This document shows, piece by piece, positions 1-9,584 of a stretch of DNA of 64,000 nt. The position numbers were made by a program, and so were the translations under genes. The stretch spans positions 27,614,555-27,678,554 of the forward strand of contig CM065711.1 of NCBI GenBank assembly GCA_017654935.2, in the 5' to 3' direction. Numbering within the stretch: the first letter of the stretch is position 1; the number at the start of each line of letters is the position of its first letter. Source of the stretch: Phymorhynchus buccinoides (lineage: Eukaryota > Mollusca > Gastropoda > Neogastropoda > Raphitomidae). The notes beneath the pieces are model-generated. The model worked only from the letters and a program-made list of their open reading frames with translations. It had not been told where the DNA came from and made no database searches.

Positions 1-1245
1 CATCATCATTATCATCAGTCCAGAAGTTGGGAGCTCCCTGCAATGGATGAATCATTATCATCGTCATCATCATCATTATCATCAGTCCAGAAGTTGGGAG
101 CTCCCTGCAATGGATGAATCATTATCATCGTCATCATCATCATTATCATCAGTCCAGAAGTTGGGAGCTCCCTGCAATGGATGAATCATTATCATCGTCA
201 TCATCATCATTATCATCAGTCCAGAAGTTGGGAGCTCCCTGCAATGGATGAATCATTATCATCGTCATCATCATCATTATCATCAGTCCAGAAGTTGGGA
301 GCTCCCTGCAATGGATGAATCATTATCATCGTCATCATCATCATTATCATCAGTCCAGAAGTTGGGAGCTCCCTGCAATGGATGAATCATTATCATCGTC
401 ATCATCATCATTATCATCAGTCCAGAAGTTGGGAGCTCCCTGCAATGGATGAATCATTATCATCGTCATCATCATCATTATCATCAGTCCAGAAGTTGGG
501 AGCTCCCTGCAATGGATGAATCATTATCATCGTCATCATCATCATTATCATCAGTCCAGAAGTTGGGAGCTCCCTGCAATGGATGAATCATTATCATCGT
601 CATCATCATCATTATCATCAGTCCAGAAGTTGGGAGCTCCCTGCAATGATGAATCATTATCATCGTCATCATCATCATTATCATCAGTCCAGAAGTTGGG
701 AGCTCCCTGCAATGGATGAATCATTATCATCGTCATCATCATCATTATCATCAGTCCAGAAGTTGGGAGCTCCCTGCAATGGATGAATCATTATCATCGT
801 CATCATCATCATTATCATCAGTCCAGAAGTTGGGAGCTCCCTGCAATGGATGAATCATTATCATCGTCATCATCATCATTATCATCAGTCCAGAAGTTGG
901 GAGCTCCCTGCAATGGATGAATCATTATCATCGTCATCATCATCATTATCATCAGTCCAGAAGTTGGGAGCTCCCTGCAATGGATGAATCATTATCATCG
1001 TCATCATCATCATTATCATCAGTCCAGAAGTTGGGAGCTCCCTGCAATGGATGAATCATTATCATCGTCATCATCATCATTATCATTAGCATCATCATCA
1101 TCATCATTATCAGTCCAGAAGTTGGGAGCTCCCTGCAATGGATGAATCATTATCATCGTCATCATCATCACTATCATCATCATCATCATTATCATCGTCA
1201 CCATTATCATCATTATCAGTCGAGAAGTTGGGAGCTCCCTGTAAT
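1..1245. repeat. 67-bp minisatellite carrying a copied 3' splice site
   Basis: About 18 copies of a 67-bp unit; the marker CAGTCCAGAAGTTGGG starts at 16 and again at 83. On the minus strand each unit reads a (GAT)n-rich tract, then CCATTGCAG, then GGAGCTCCCAACTTCTGG. That is a 3' splice site followed by the start of an exon (peptide GAPNFWT in phase 1). The unit is almost invariant up to about 1080 and degenerates toward 1245, where (CAT)n expands. By analogy with the other arrays here, it probably lies just upstream of a real exon beyond the left window edge. Open frames inside it are periodicity artefacts. Confidence 0.9.
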
Positions 1246-1454
1246 GAATATTCATTATCATTATCGTCATTATTATCATCATCATTATCATCATCATCAT
1301 TACATCATTAAATACATCGTCATTTTCATAAAAACTAGACTGGCAAGCATAAACACATCGTCATTTTTATCAAAACTAAACATCGTCATTTTCATCAAAA
1401 CTAGACTGGTAAGCATAAACATATCGTCATTTTTATGAAAACTAGACTGGTAAG
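1246..1454. repeat. Short degenerate repeat, AT-rich
   Basis: Transition zone between two arrays. It contains (CAT)n remnants and three to four imperfect copies of a segment with ACTAGACTGGTAAGC and CATCGTCATTTT. No coding sequence is seen. Confidence 0.6.
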
Positions 1455-3289
1455 CTTCCCCTACTCACCAGAAAGAAAACATACCCAATAATACCAAACA
1501 CACCGACTTCCCCTACTCACCAGAAAGAAAAAAATACCAATTATACCAACTTCCCCTACTCACCAGAAAGAACAAATACAAAATAATACCAAATACACCA
1601 AATTCTCCTACTCACCAGAAAGAAAAAATACCAAATAATACCAAATACACCAACTTCCCCTACTCACCAGAAAGAACAAATACCAAAAAAATACCAACTT
1701 CCCCTACTCACCAGAAACAAAAAAATACCAAGTTCCCCTACTCACCAGAAAGAAAAAAGACCCCCCAAAATACCAACTTCCCCTACTCACCAGAAACAAA
1801 AAAATACCAACAAATACCAAGTTCCCCTACTCACCAGAAAGAAAAAAATACCAAGTTCCCCTACTCACCAGAAAGAAAAAATACCAACAAATACCAACTT
1901 CCCCTACTCACCAGAAAGAACAAAAATGCCAAATAATACCAACTTCCCCTACTCACCAGAAACAAAAAAATACCAACAAATACCAACTTCCCCTACTCAC
2001 CAGAAACAAAAAAATACCAACAAATACCAAGTTCCCCTACTCACCAGAAAGAACAAAAATACCAAATACTTTATTAGCTCAAAAGTGAGAAATTGATTTG
2101 TGGCACGGCATAAACACACATACAATAAGAACATAATAATGAAATACACAACACATAAAACTTTATAGGACACGTAAAAAGAAACCATGATTATTCAATA
2201 TAATAATTACAATAATAATAATAATACATGTATATTGAATAATCGTGGTTTCTTTGTACATGCTACCAATCACACCAGCTTCCCCTAGTTGCCAGAAAGA
2301 AATTACAACAACTTCCCCTACTCACCAGAAAGAAAAAATACCAACAAATACCAACTTCCCCTACTCACCAGAAAGAAAAAATACCAACTTCCCCAGAAAG
2401 AAAAAACAAACCAAATTACACCAAGTAATTCACCAGCCAGAAAAAAATACCAATTACACCAGCTTCCCCTAGTCACCAGAAATAAATTACACCAAGTTCC
2501 CTAACTCACCAGCAAGAAAAAATACCAATTACACCAAGTTCCCCTACTCACCAGCAAGAAAAAATACCAATTACACCAGCTTCCCCTACTCACCAGAAAG
2601 AAAAAATACCAATTACACCAACTTCCCCTAGCAAGAAAAAATACCAATTACACCAAGTTCCCCTACTCACCAGCAAGAAAAAATACCAATTACACCAACT
2701 TCCCCTACTCACCAGCAAGAAAAAATACCAATTACACCAGCTTCCCCTAGTCAGCAGAAATAAATTACACCAAGTTCCCTTACTCACCAGCAAGAACAAA
2801 TACCAATTACACCAAGTTCCCCCCTACTCAATCAATCAGAATATTTATTGTCTTTAAAGACTTCCCCTACTCACCAGCAAGAAAAAATACCAATTACACC
2901 AGCTTCCCCTAGTCACCAGAAAGAAATTACGCCAAGTTCCCCTACTCACCAACAAGAAAAAATACCAATTACCCCAGCTTTCCCTAGTCACCAGAAAGAA
3001 AAAAATACCAATTACACCAACTTCCCCTACTCACCAGAAAGAAAAAATATACCAAATTACACCAGCTTCCCCTAGTCACCAGAAAGAAAAAATACCAAGT
3101 TCCCCTACTCACCAGAAAGAAAAAAATACCAATTACACCAGCTTCCCCTACTCACCAGAAAGAAAAAATATACCAAATGATACCAATTACACCAGCTTCC
3201 CCTAGTCATCAGCAAGAAAAAGTACCAAGTTCCCCTACTCACCAGAAATAAATAAAACAAAGCAAATGACACCAAGTTCCCCTACTCAC
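1455..3289. repeat. Donor-derived minisatellite of the ANK1-D exon
   Basis: About 45 imperfect copies of a 30-60-bp unit built around CCCCTACTCACC followed by AGAAAGAAAAAATACCAA. On the minus strand every unit contains CTGGTGAGTAGGGG. The last bases and 5' splice site of the adjoining exon (ending at 3290) read GGCTG then GTGAGTAGGGG, so the array looks like an expansion of that donor and the start of the intron. Most copies keep an intact GTGAGT. Variants (CTAGTCACC, missing segments) are scattered through it. A near-palindromic AT-rich stretch at about 2185-2260 (GAATAATCGTGGTTTC and its inverse) interrupts the array. Confidence 0.85.
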
Positions 3290-3425
3290 CAGCCAACACG
3301 GTGAGAATGGCGGCAGCGTGGATGTAGGTGTCGCCGGGGTAGTAGCTGAGGGTGGTGTGGTCGGCGCCGAACTTCAGGAAGAAGACGACCAGGCGTGCGA
3401 TGTTCATCGCGGGGACCTGTCCCAG
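3290..3425 (-). CDS. TRANK1-like: TRANK1-like exon, cassette D, ankyrin segment 1 (ANK1-D)
   Basis: Internal exon of 136 bp. The acceptor follows GAACAG and the donor is G|GTGAGTAG. It is open from LGQVPAMNIARL to ILTVLA (45 codons plus one base), entering in phase 0 and leaving in phase 1. RLVVFFLKFGADHTTL has the helix-plus-GAD-turn pattern of an ankyrin repeat and sits where TRANK1-like proteins have their first ankyrin segment. Exons 26126-26339 and 41119-41266 occupy the same place in cassettes C and B with the same phases. It is flanked on both sides by arrays made from its own splice junctions. The acceptor could instead be the GGACAG twelve bases further in. That choice is less likely, because the repeated copies and the ANK1-B exon both start at CTG. 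Confidence 0.8.
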
Positions 3426-4020
3426 CTGTTCAAATAACTAAACCAATGAGTTATTACCGAACTTCAGGAACAAGATGACCAGGCGTGCGATGTTCATCGA
3501 GAGGACCTGTCCCAGCTGTTCACAGAACTAAACCAATGAGTTATTACCGAACTTCAGGAAGAAGATGACCAGGCGGGCGATGTTCATCGAGGGGACCTGT
3601 CCCAGCTGTTCACAGAACTAAACCAATGAGTTATTACCGAACTTCAGGAAGAAGATGACCAGGCGGGCGATGTTCAGCGAGGGGACCTGTCCCAGCTGTT
3701 CACAGAACTAAAACAATGAGTTATTACCGAACTTCAGGAAGAAGACGACCAGGCGGGCGATGTTCATCGAGGGGACCTGTCCCAGCTGTTCACAGAACTA
3801 AACCAATGAGTTATTACCGAACTTCAGGAAGAAGATGACCAGGCGGGCGATGTTCAGCGAGGGGACCTGTCCCAGCTGTTCACAGAACTAAAACAATGAG
3901 TTATTACCGCACTTCAGGAAGAAGATTGTTACCGCACTTCAGGAAGAAGACGACCAGGCGGGCGATGTTCACCGCGGGGACCTGTCCCAGCTGTTCACAG
4001 TACTAAAACAATCAGTTTCA
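3426..4020. repeat. Acceptor-derived 90-bp tandem repeat of ANK1-D
   Basis: About six copies of a 90-bp unit (TTATTACCGAACTTCAGG recurs at 3451, 3541, 3631, 3721, 3811, 3901), plus a truncated seventh from 3928. On the minus strand each unit holds TTCTGTGAACAG, the first part of the ANK1-D exon (LGQVP-NIARLVVFFLKFG-like) and a short intronic spacer. Copies keep the 3' splice site but lack the exon's 3' half and donor. Confidence 0.9.
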
Positions 4021-4302
4021 TTACCGCATTTTCCCCACTGTCAGGCCGTGTACATACATACATAAGCGGATAATTCCGTGCGGGAAACCCGTGCGCAATC
4101 CTCTAAATAAGTGAAAGAAAGAAGGGAAAAAAATGTGCGCACGTGTCCGAATTTCCCCTATATGCGTAAACTTTTATCCTTCTTTCTTCCACTTATTTAG
4201 GGTTTTCCGTACAGAACTTATGCATCTAATGTGAACAAGGCCTTAAAGCTAGTCTGACCCGTGCGCTTTACGCACGTAAACAAATCCCACGGCTGTTGAA
4301 CG
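4021..4302. mobile_element. SINE-like dispersed repeat fragment
   Basis: The end at 4240-4284 (TTAAAGCTAGTCTGACCCGT and the following GCxCTTTACGCACGTAAA) also terminates the tRNA-derived SINE at 38288-38505. That places this as a SINE or SINE-tail insertion. The upstream part (ATAAGCGGATAATTCCGT, two inverted CTAAATAAGTG blocks around 4104 and 4190) is unclassified. No coding sequence. Confidence 0.55.
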
Positions 4303-4821
4303 CAGAGGTTCCGCTAGCCTACCAAAAGTTTCGGTGGACAGTACCGGCAACAGGAAAATATTCCGGTACTGGCCATCACACAGCCGGTGCAATCAAACTT
4401 CGCTGTGCAGAAAATATCTGTACATAGATCTATGCGATCGTAATGCGTCATTGTATGTTGCCTTTTAAGACCAAGTTACGTCACTTTTGTGATGTTGTCG
4501 TCATCATCAGACAAACAGAACGACAGAAAGACGTCAGAGGGGGGTGAGGGGAGAGCTACACAATCTATACAGATAAGAAACCGGAGAGCAGAGAGCGGGA
4601 AGCCCACAAGCGGGAACACAACCTTGCTATTTACGTAAGCATGACGCAAAACTTTTATCGCGCATCTGCCTGACGTAGGTGTGTGACGCAGGGTCTTTCC
4701 TTACCAGCTCGAAATAAATTCTCAGGTACCGGTACGCGATACCGATGACATTAATTTTTATCGGTACTAGACCAAAAAATATCGGTAAAAACCGGCATAT
4801 GCCGGTCTAACGGAACCTCTG
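4303..4821. mobile_element. Non-autonomous DNA transposon with CAGAGGTTCCG ends
   Basis: Terminal inverted repeats: CAGAGGTTCCGCTAG at the left and CTAACGGAACCTCTG at the right. The flanks share TTGAACG, an apparent 7-bp target duplication (left flank CTGTTGAACG, right flank TTGAACGTCG). Ends starting with CAG suggest a hAT-type element, though 7 bp is one short of the classical hAT duplication. The interior has GGTACCGG-like palindromes and no transposase frame. Confidence 0.75.
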
Positions 4822-4929
4822 TTGAACGTCGGTAAGAGCAGGGAGAAATCCCGCTGCCTGGTATGGCCAAATTGATAGCTAGGTTTTCCAAGTGTGCCCA
4901 CACCCCCTCCCTCACCCTGTGCCCCACCC

Positions 4930-5035
4930 ACACCACCACCAAAAAAAATTAAAAAAAATTGGGTAGGCGCTGCACATGCAGCGATGTGCTCTCCAGGGGA
5001 GAGCAGCCCGAATTTCACAGAGATAAGTCTGTGAC
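4930..5035 (+). mobile_element. SINE/retroposon tail fragment
   Basis: Contains GAGAGCAGCCCGAATTTCAC followed by AGAGATAAGTCTGTGACT. A second diverged copy lies at 62040-62125. This tail resembles a retroposon end I associate with gastropod genomes; that association is from memory and unverified here. Confidence 0.5.
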
Positions 5036-5078
5036 TAGAATAATATACTTAAAATACCAAAAACTAAATCTGGCCCAC

Positions 5079-5314
5079 CTGCCACGAGCACAGAGGCTTC
5101 AGATTGACGTCCATCCTGGGTAGGTTGCCGCGCCATTTGGTCTCCACAGCGACAAACTGCTTGAAGCAGAAGTCCCCGGCCGCCCACTCTTCGTTGGTGC
5201 CCAGAGAGAGGCCCAGGGCCAGCTGGTTCCCCGTGCAGTAGAAATCGTAGGCCACCTTGGCCCAAATGTCCACCGAGACGTAGCCCAGGTTGGGGACTCG
5301 GTCTGGCGGTTTCT
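5079..5314 (-). CDS. TRANK1-like: TRANK1-like exon, cassette D, linker between TPR and ankyrin parts
   Basis: Internal exon of 236 bp. Acceptor TTTCAG|AG, donor CAG|GTGGGC. It enters in phase 1 (completing a Glu codon) and leaves in phase 0. It is open throughout, beginning KPPDRVPNLGYVSVDIWAKV and ending LPRMDVNLKPLCSWQ. It matches the TRANK1 region after the N-terminal TPRs, which has a conserved Val-x-x-Trp helix followed by a short LPR segment (here VSVDIWAKV and GNLPRMDVNLKPLC). The corresponding exon of cassette B (45340-45575) has exactly the same length, 236 bp. It is probably a helical scaffold; no catalytic residues are visible. No junction-derived array is seen next to this exon. 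Confidence 0.78.
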
Positions 5315-5419
5315 CTGAAAGATAATCTACCCGGTAGCGTCTTTTCAGAAGTTATTGCTACGCTTAATACATGGGTGCAAATTTTTTTTTATCATTAGGC
5401 GCTGCTGTGCATAGGCCTC

Positions 5420-5650
5420 TGCAACTAGCGTTATTAACGCCCTTGACAGTGAGAGTAATTGCTCTTGCTGGTCAGTAGGCTAGAAGGCTATGCCACTCTT
5501 GGATAGATGTTGATTTGTTTGTATGTCGTCCTCTCCACCATTGTTGATGTGTACTGTGTGGGTGAAGGGTCATAAAGGCGAACTTGGCACATTCTTTTTT
5601 GAGAATGATGCTTTGCTTGTCTCACTTTGGCTCTGACCCACGCATTGCTA
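5420..5650. repeat. Dispersed repeat, inverted copy at 23440-23670
   Basis: Contains TTGTATGTCGTCCTCTCCAC and CACTTTGGCTCTGACCCA. The same sequence occurs in reverse orientation at 23440-23670 with few changes. Probably a transposable-element piece; no ends could be defined. Confidence 0.7.
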
Positions 5651-5753
5651 GATGATTGGTATCGTAATCAACTTTGGTGGAGGGGAGCTTAATTAGAAAG
5701 AGTTTTCCCCCTTTGTTCAATTTTAGATTGAGGGTCGTAAACATGAGGAGGGT

Positions 5754-6090
5754 GATCTTCTTCTTCGATCGCTCAGACAGTGTCCTGTCAATTATGAGCG
5801 CAGATGCGTCATGCTGCCGTTATGCGCCTAACTAAGAAATAGCTAGGCCCAGCAAGTCCGACTTCGACTGGAGGAAATGTTTTTGAAAGTGTTTCTTAAA
5901 AAAAAAGGCAGGAGAATGGACCGGTAAGGCAGAAAGATAGTAGATGACAGTAAGCAAAGGGAAAAGGCAGAGTCAAAGAGAGTGGCAGATTAGAGGAAGT
6001 TACAAGCACAGAACTTCCAGAAGGTGGGGGAACTATTTATACAAAAAGACCCCCCGGTATCCCCACGGGGGGAAGAGGGTGATCAAAGTA
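5754..6090 (+). mobile_element. Dispersed element of the CTTCTTCGATCGCTCAGAC family
   Basis: Starts with CTTCTTCTTCGATCGCTCAG, continues through TATGCGCCTAACTAAGAAAT and GCCCAGCAAGTCCGACTTCG, and ends near a GGTATCCCCACGGGG palindrome. Same-orientation copies: 35365-35695, 62478-62705, and fragments at 26395, 26775 and 63195. Inverted copies: 25055-25325 and 27895-28180. No coding potential; probably a non-autonomous retroposon or MITE. Confidence 0.7.
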
Positions 6091-6114
6091 CAATATTGCA
6101 AAAAAACAACTCAC

Positions 6115-6274
6115 CATATTTGGTGACGATGGTTTTAACGAGTTCCTTCAGGATGTCTTTTCTCTGCGACTCGGTGGCGTCTGCTCCCATGGCGTTGAAG
6201 GCGTTGCTGAAAGCTTTGACTGCGGCCTGTGCTTTGTTCTTGCGAAGCAGCGCTCGCCCCACACGCATGTGACC
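6115..6274 (-). CDS. TRANK1-like: TRANK1-like exon, cassette D, TPR2
   Basis: Internal exon of 160 bp, phase 0 in, phase 1 out. Acceptor ATCACAG|GG, donor G|GTGAGTTG. It reads GHMRVGRALLRKNKAQAAV to LKELVKTIVTKY. HMRVGRALLRKNKAQAAVKA is a good TPR helix A/B (Gly and Ala at canonical positions). It completes a TPR split across the intron: the upstream exon 9219-9499 ends in GQWYK, giving WYK-GHMRVGRALL. The matching exons in cassettes C and B are 36171-36324 and 47869-48037. The 5' half of this exon and its acceptor are duplicated in tandem immediately upstream. Confidence 0.85.
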
Positions 6275-6715
6275 CTGTGATCGATCATCACAATCATCAT
6301 CATTGTCATCATCAGCAGCATTATCAGAAAGCACTGTGACCCAGTGTAAGCATCATTATCAATATGTTTTACTTTGCACTTTGACTGCGGCCTGTGCTTT
6401 GTCCTTGCGAAGCAGCGCTCGCCCCACACGCATGTGACCCTGTGATCATCACAATCATCATCATTGTCATCATCAGCAGCATTATCAGAAAGCACTGTGA
6501 CCCAGTGTAAGCATCATCATCAATATGTTTTACTTTGCACTTTGACTGCGGCCTGTGCTTTGTCCTTGCGAAGCAGCGCTCGCCCCACACGCATGTGACC
6601 CTGTGATCATCACAATCATCATCATTGTCATCATCAGCAGCATTATCAGAAAGCACTGTGACCCAGTGTAAGCATCATCATCAATATGTTTTACTTTGCA
6701 CTTTGACTGCATCTT
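6275..6715. repeat. Acceptor-derived 161-bp tandem repeat of TPR2-D
   Basis: Two to three extra copies of a 161-bp unit. On the minus strand each has a (GAT)n-rich intron tract, ATCACAG, then the TPR2-D exon start (GHMRVGRALLR-like), then about 50 intronic bases (TGCAAAGTAAAACATATTGA). Copies retain the 3' splice site but not the exon 3' half or donor. Confidence 0.88.
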
Positions 6716-7074
6716 CTGCCAGGCATGGGAATTGTCAGTCTTTGGGCTGATTTCAGCTTTTTTGATGGTTCTCTTCAGTCTTTTTTTTGCAAGTTTCAGC
6801 TTTTTTGATGGTCCAAGAGGACATTTATGAGATAAAAAAAAAAGAAGCCCAATAGGTAAAACTTAAGTTATTGGTTATGAATGAATGCAAAATGAACTAA
6901 ATATATCAGTCTTATCTCTAATACTGTTTTTAAGGCTTAGATAACAGAAGAAGCTTCATTTTCTGGGGGCTGTATCCCAACACACACGGTTTTCAGTTGT
7001 TGTTTTATTCCTTGTTCCTATGCCTGCTTCCAGACCCCAATTTTCAGTCTTTTTTGTCTTCTCTAATTCCCATG
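6716..7074. other. Intronic spacer, nothing recognised
   Basis: AT-rich intron between two blocks of the TPR2-D array, with a repeated TTTCAGCTTTTTTGATGGT element at 6752 and 6791. No gene seen. Confidence 0.5.
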
Positions 7075-7420
7075 CCTGTCTGCTTTGTCCTTGCAAAGCA
7101 ACGCTCGCCCCACACGCAGGTGACCCTGTGATCATCATCATTATCATCATCATCATCATCGTCATCAGCAGCATTATCAGAAAGCATTGTGACCAAGTGT
7201 AAGCATCATTATCATCATCATCATCAATATGTTTTACTTTACACTTTGACTCCATCTTCTGCTTTGTACTTGCGAAGCAACGCTCGCCCACCCAAACACG
7301 CAGGTGACCCTGTGATCATCATCATCATCATCATTGTCATCATCATTGTCATCATCATCGTCATCATCATCATCATCATCATCTTCATCAGCAGCATTAT
7401 CAGAAAGCATTGTGACCTGT
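7075..7420. repeat. Second block of TPR2-D acceptor copies
   Basis: Two further, more diverged copies of the TPR2-D acceptor and exon start (GCGTCGTTGC-like complement), with expanded (CAT)n, separated from the first block by a 360-bp spacer. Consistent with older copies of the same expansion. Confidence 0.8.
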
Positions 7421-7489
7421 CGGTTTTCAAAACCAACCTGAAAACCCATCTATTCTCTGAACACTACTGTCCACCATGATCGGATTGTG

Positions 7490-7720
7490 AGAATGAAAGC
7501 GTGTGCGGATGAGGAAGGGCATGGGAAAGGTGGGAGACAGAAAGTGTGTGTGTTCATGCACGCATGCGCGCACTGTGCATGTGCGCATATTTCCGTGCAT
7601 GCACGTGTGTGCGTGTGCTCGTGCATGTGTAGGCATAGGTGTGTATGTGTGTTTGTATGTATGTATGTATGTATGTTATGTATGTATGTACGCATGCACG
7701 TATATATGTGTGTGTGCATG
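7490..7720. repeat. GT/TATG microsatellite
   Basis: Alternating purine-pyrimidine tract (TGTGTG, GTATGTATGTAT, GCATGCGCGC). Cys-rich or Thr/His-rich open frames here are simple-sequence artefacts. The region 7421-7490 has no other feature. Confidence 0.85.
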
Positions 7721-8175
7721 TGTTACGCCCAATCCATGAAATTGCCCATTTCATGAAATGGGCAAAATGGTTTGCCCAGTTCGTGAAATAGCCAATTTAT
7801 AACTTGCATTTAGAAAAGCAATATGAATGAAAAATAGTTTTTGTTCATTAGCACACATAGATCAAGAATTGGTTCAAACGAATGAGAAATCTCATCTGTA
7901 GATGAGTTAAAATTATTTTATTCAGACTTAATTTGATAAAACGTTTGATTCAACATGTGGCTCAGGCATGCCCCAGCTTAGCATCTGGTCGAGTTGGGGG
8001 GCAGGATAGGGGTGCAAATACAATGCAGAAAAGTGTGATAACCATTGAATCAATCTTAATCAATACCTGTGTGAATGGGGATTCAAAAATGTGATATACA
8101 TTGTCCATTTCATAAATTGGGCAAAGCATTTTGCCCATTTCATGAAATGGGCAATTTAACGGATTGGGCGTAACA
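7721..8175. mobile_element. Fold-back MITE with TGTTACGCCCAATCC ends
   Basis: Terminal inverted repeats TGTTACGCCCAATCC and GGATTGGGCGTAACA. Just inside each end are further inverted TTTCATGAAATGGGC blocks that form extended hairpins. The internal 250 bp is AT-rich and non-coding. It is inserted in the CA/TG tract at the border of the TPR1-D donor array. The superfamily is not assigned. Confidence 0.8.
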
Positions 8176-9218
8176 TACACACACACACACAACAAACTTA
8201 CCCTATACCAATGCCCGTCAAACGACACACACTCTCTTTAGCATCCTCAAACACCTTCTCCACATTCTCCAACTGCAGGTGGCACTGCGATTAGCATACA
8301 CACACACACACTACACACACAACAACAACACACTTACCCTATACCAATGCCCATCAAACGACACACACTCTCCTTAGCATCCTCAAACGCCTTCTCCACC
8401 CTCCCCAACTGCAGGTGGCACTGCGATTAGCATACACACACAACAAACTTACCCTATACCAATGCCCGTCAAACGACACCCACTCCTTAGCATCCTCAAA
8501 CACCTCCATGCTCCCCAACTGCAGGTGGTACTGCGATTAGTATACACACACACACACACTACACACACAAACTACACACACAACAACAACACATTTACCT
8601 TATACCATTGCCCGTCAAACGACACGCACTCCTTCACATCCTCAAACGCCTTCTATACATTCCCAAACTGTAGGTGGCACTCCGATAAGCATACACAAAC
8701 ACACACACACACAACAACTTACTTTATACCATTGCCTGTCAAACGACACGCACTTCTTCGCATCCTCAAACGCCTTCTCCACCCTCCCCAACTGTAGGTG
8801 GCACTGCGATAAGTATACACACACTACACACACAACAAACTTACCTTATATCATTGCCCATCAAACGACACACGCACTCCTTAGCATCCTAAAACACCTC
8901 TACGCTCCCCAACAGTAGGTGGCACTGCGATTAGTATACACACACACACACACAATAACAACCAACTTACCTTATACCATTGCCCGTCAAACGACACGCA
9001 CTCCTTAGCATCCTAAAACACCTCTACGCTCCCCAACAGTAGGTGGCACTGCGATTAGTATACACACACACACACACAATAACAACCAACTTACCTTATA
9101 CCATTGCCCGTCAAACGACACGCACTCCTTAGCATCCTAAAACACCTCTACGCTCCCCAACAGTAGGTGGCACTGCGATTAGTATACACACACACACACA
9201 CAATAACAACCAACATAC
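8176..9218. repeat. Donor-derived tandem repeat of TPR1-D (8 copies)
   Basis: Eight imperfect copies of a 115-145-bp unit. On the minus strand each contains the 3' end of exon 9219-9499 (from the ...LQLGRVDKAFEDAKE... region to GQWYK), a 5' splice site, and a (TG)n intron start. Copies begin near 8200, 8332, 8447, 8592, 8718, 8840, 8968 and 9091. Most carry GTAAGT, whereas the authentic exon has GTATGT. Two copies also lack internal exon bases. None has an acceptor. Confidence 0.9.
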
Positions 9219-9499
9219 CTTATACCATTGCCCGTCAAACGACACGCACTCCTTCGCATCCTCAAACGCCTTGTCCACCCTCCCCAACTGCAGGTAGCAC
9301 TCCGAGCGGTTGGAGAACAAAACCGCCAGCTCGTGCTTCTTCCCATCATGCCCTTTCGACGACTGGAAGTTGGGCGGGATTTTCTTGAGGAGGAGTTCGA
9401 TGGCGGACGAGTAGAAGTCGATGGCTTCCCCGTAGTTTCTCTTCTTGTACTCCGTGTTCCCGCGCTCCTTCATCTCCTCCGGGGTCTTGGGACCTGCGC
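9219..9499 (-). CDS. TRANK1-like: TRANK1-like exon, cassette D, TPR1
   Basis: Internal exon of 281 bp, phase 1 in (acceptor AACCAG|GC), phase 0 out (AAG|GTATGT). It is open from AGPKTPEEMKERGNTEYKK to FEDAKECVSFDGQWYK. Two TPR units are clear: ERGNTEYKKRNYGEAIDFYS and LAVLFSNRSECYLQLGRVDK, with canonical Gly, Tyr, Ala and the SNRSxCYLxLG motif typical of co-chaperone-like TPRs. A third TPR starts at the exon end and is completed by exon 6115-6274. It is homologous to exon 37262-37518 of cassette C. TPRs bind peptide segments of partner proteins; no partner can be inferred. The Met ten codons into the exon is not treated as a start, because the splice acceptor, its phase and the paralogous exon all support an internal exon. 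Confidence 0.87.
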
Positions 9500-9584
9500 C
9501 TGGTTTCAATCAATCAATCAATCAGTCAATATTTATTATCCCCGTTAAAATGAACAAGGACATTTTGTTTGATGTCACGTCACG

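Noticed and set aside
1..1245. CRISPR-like array.
   Set aside because: Units are contiguous with no unique spacers, the genome is eukaryotic, and each unit contains a splice acceptor copy.
484..1438. Asp-, Ser- or His-rich small proteins in the first 1.4 kb.
   Set aside because: They come from (CAT)n and the 67-bp repeat; no start context, splice sites or domain support.
9129..9509. 126-codon frame starting at MKPGAGPKTPEEM as a complete small TPR protein.
   Set aside because: The first three residues lie upstream of a good acceptor (AACCAG), the end runs into the TG-rich intron, and the paralogous exon at 37262-37518 has the same phase 1/0 borders.
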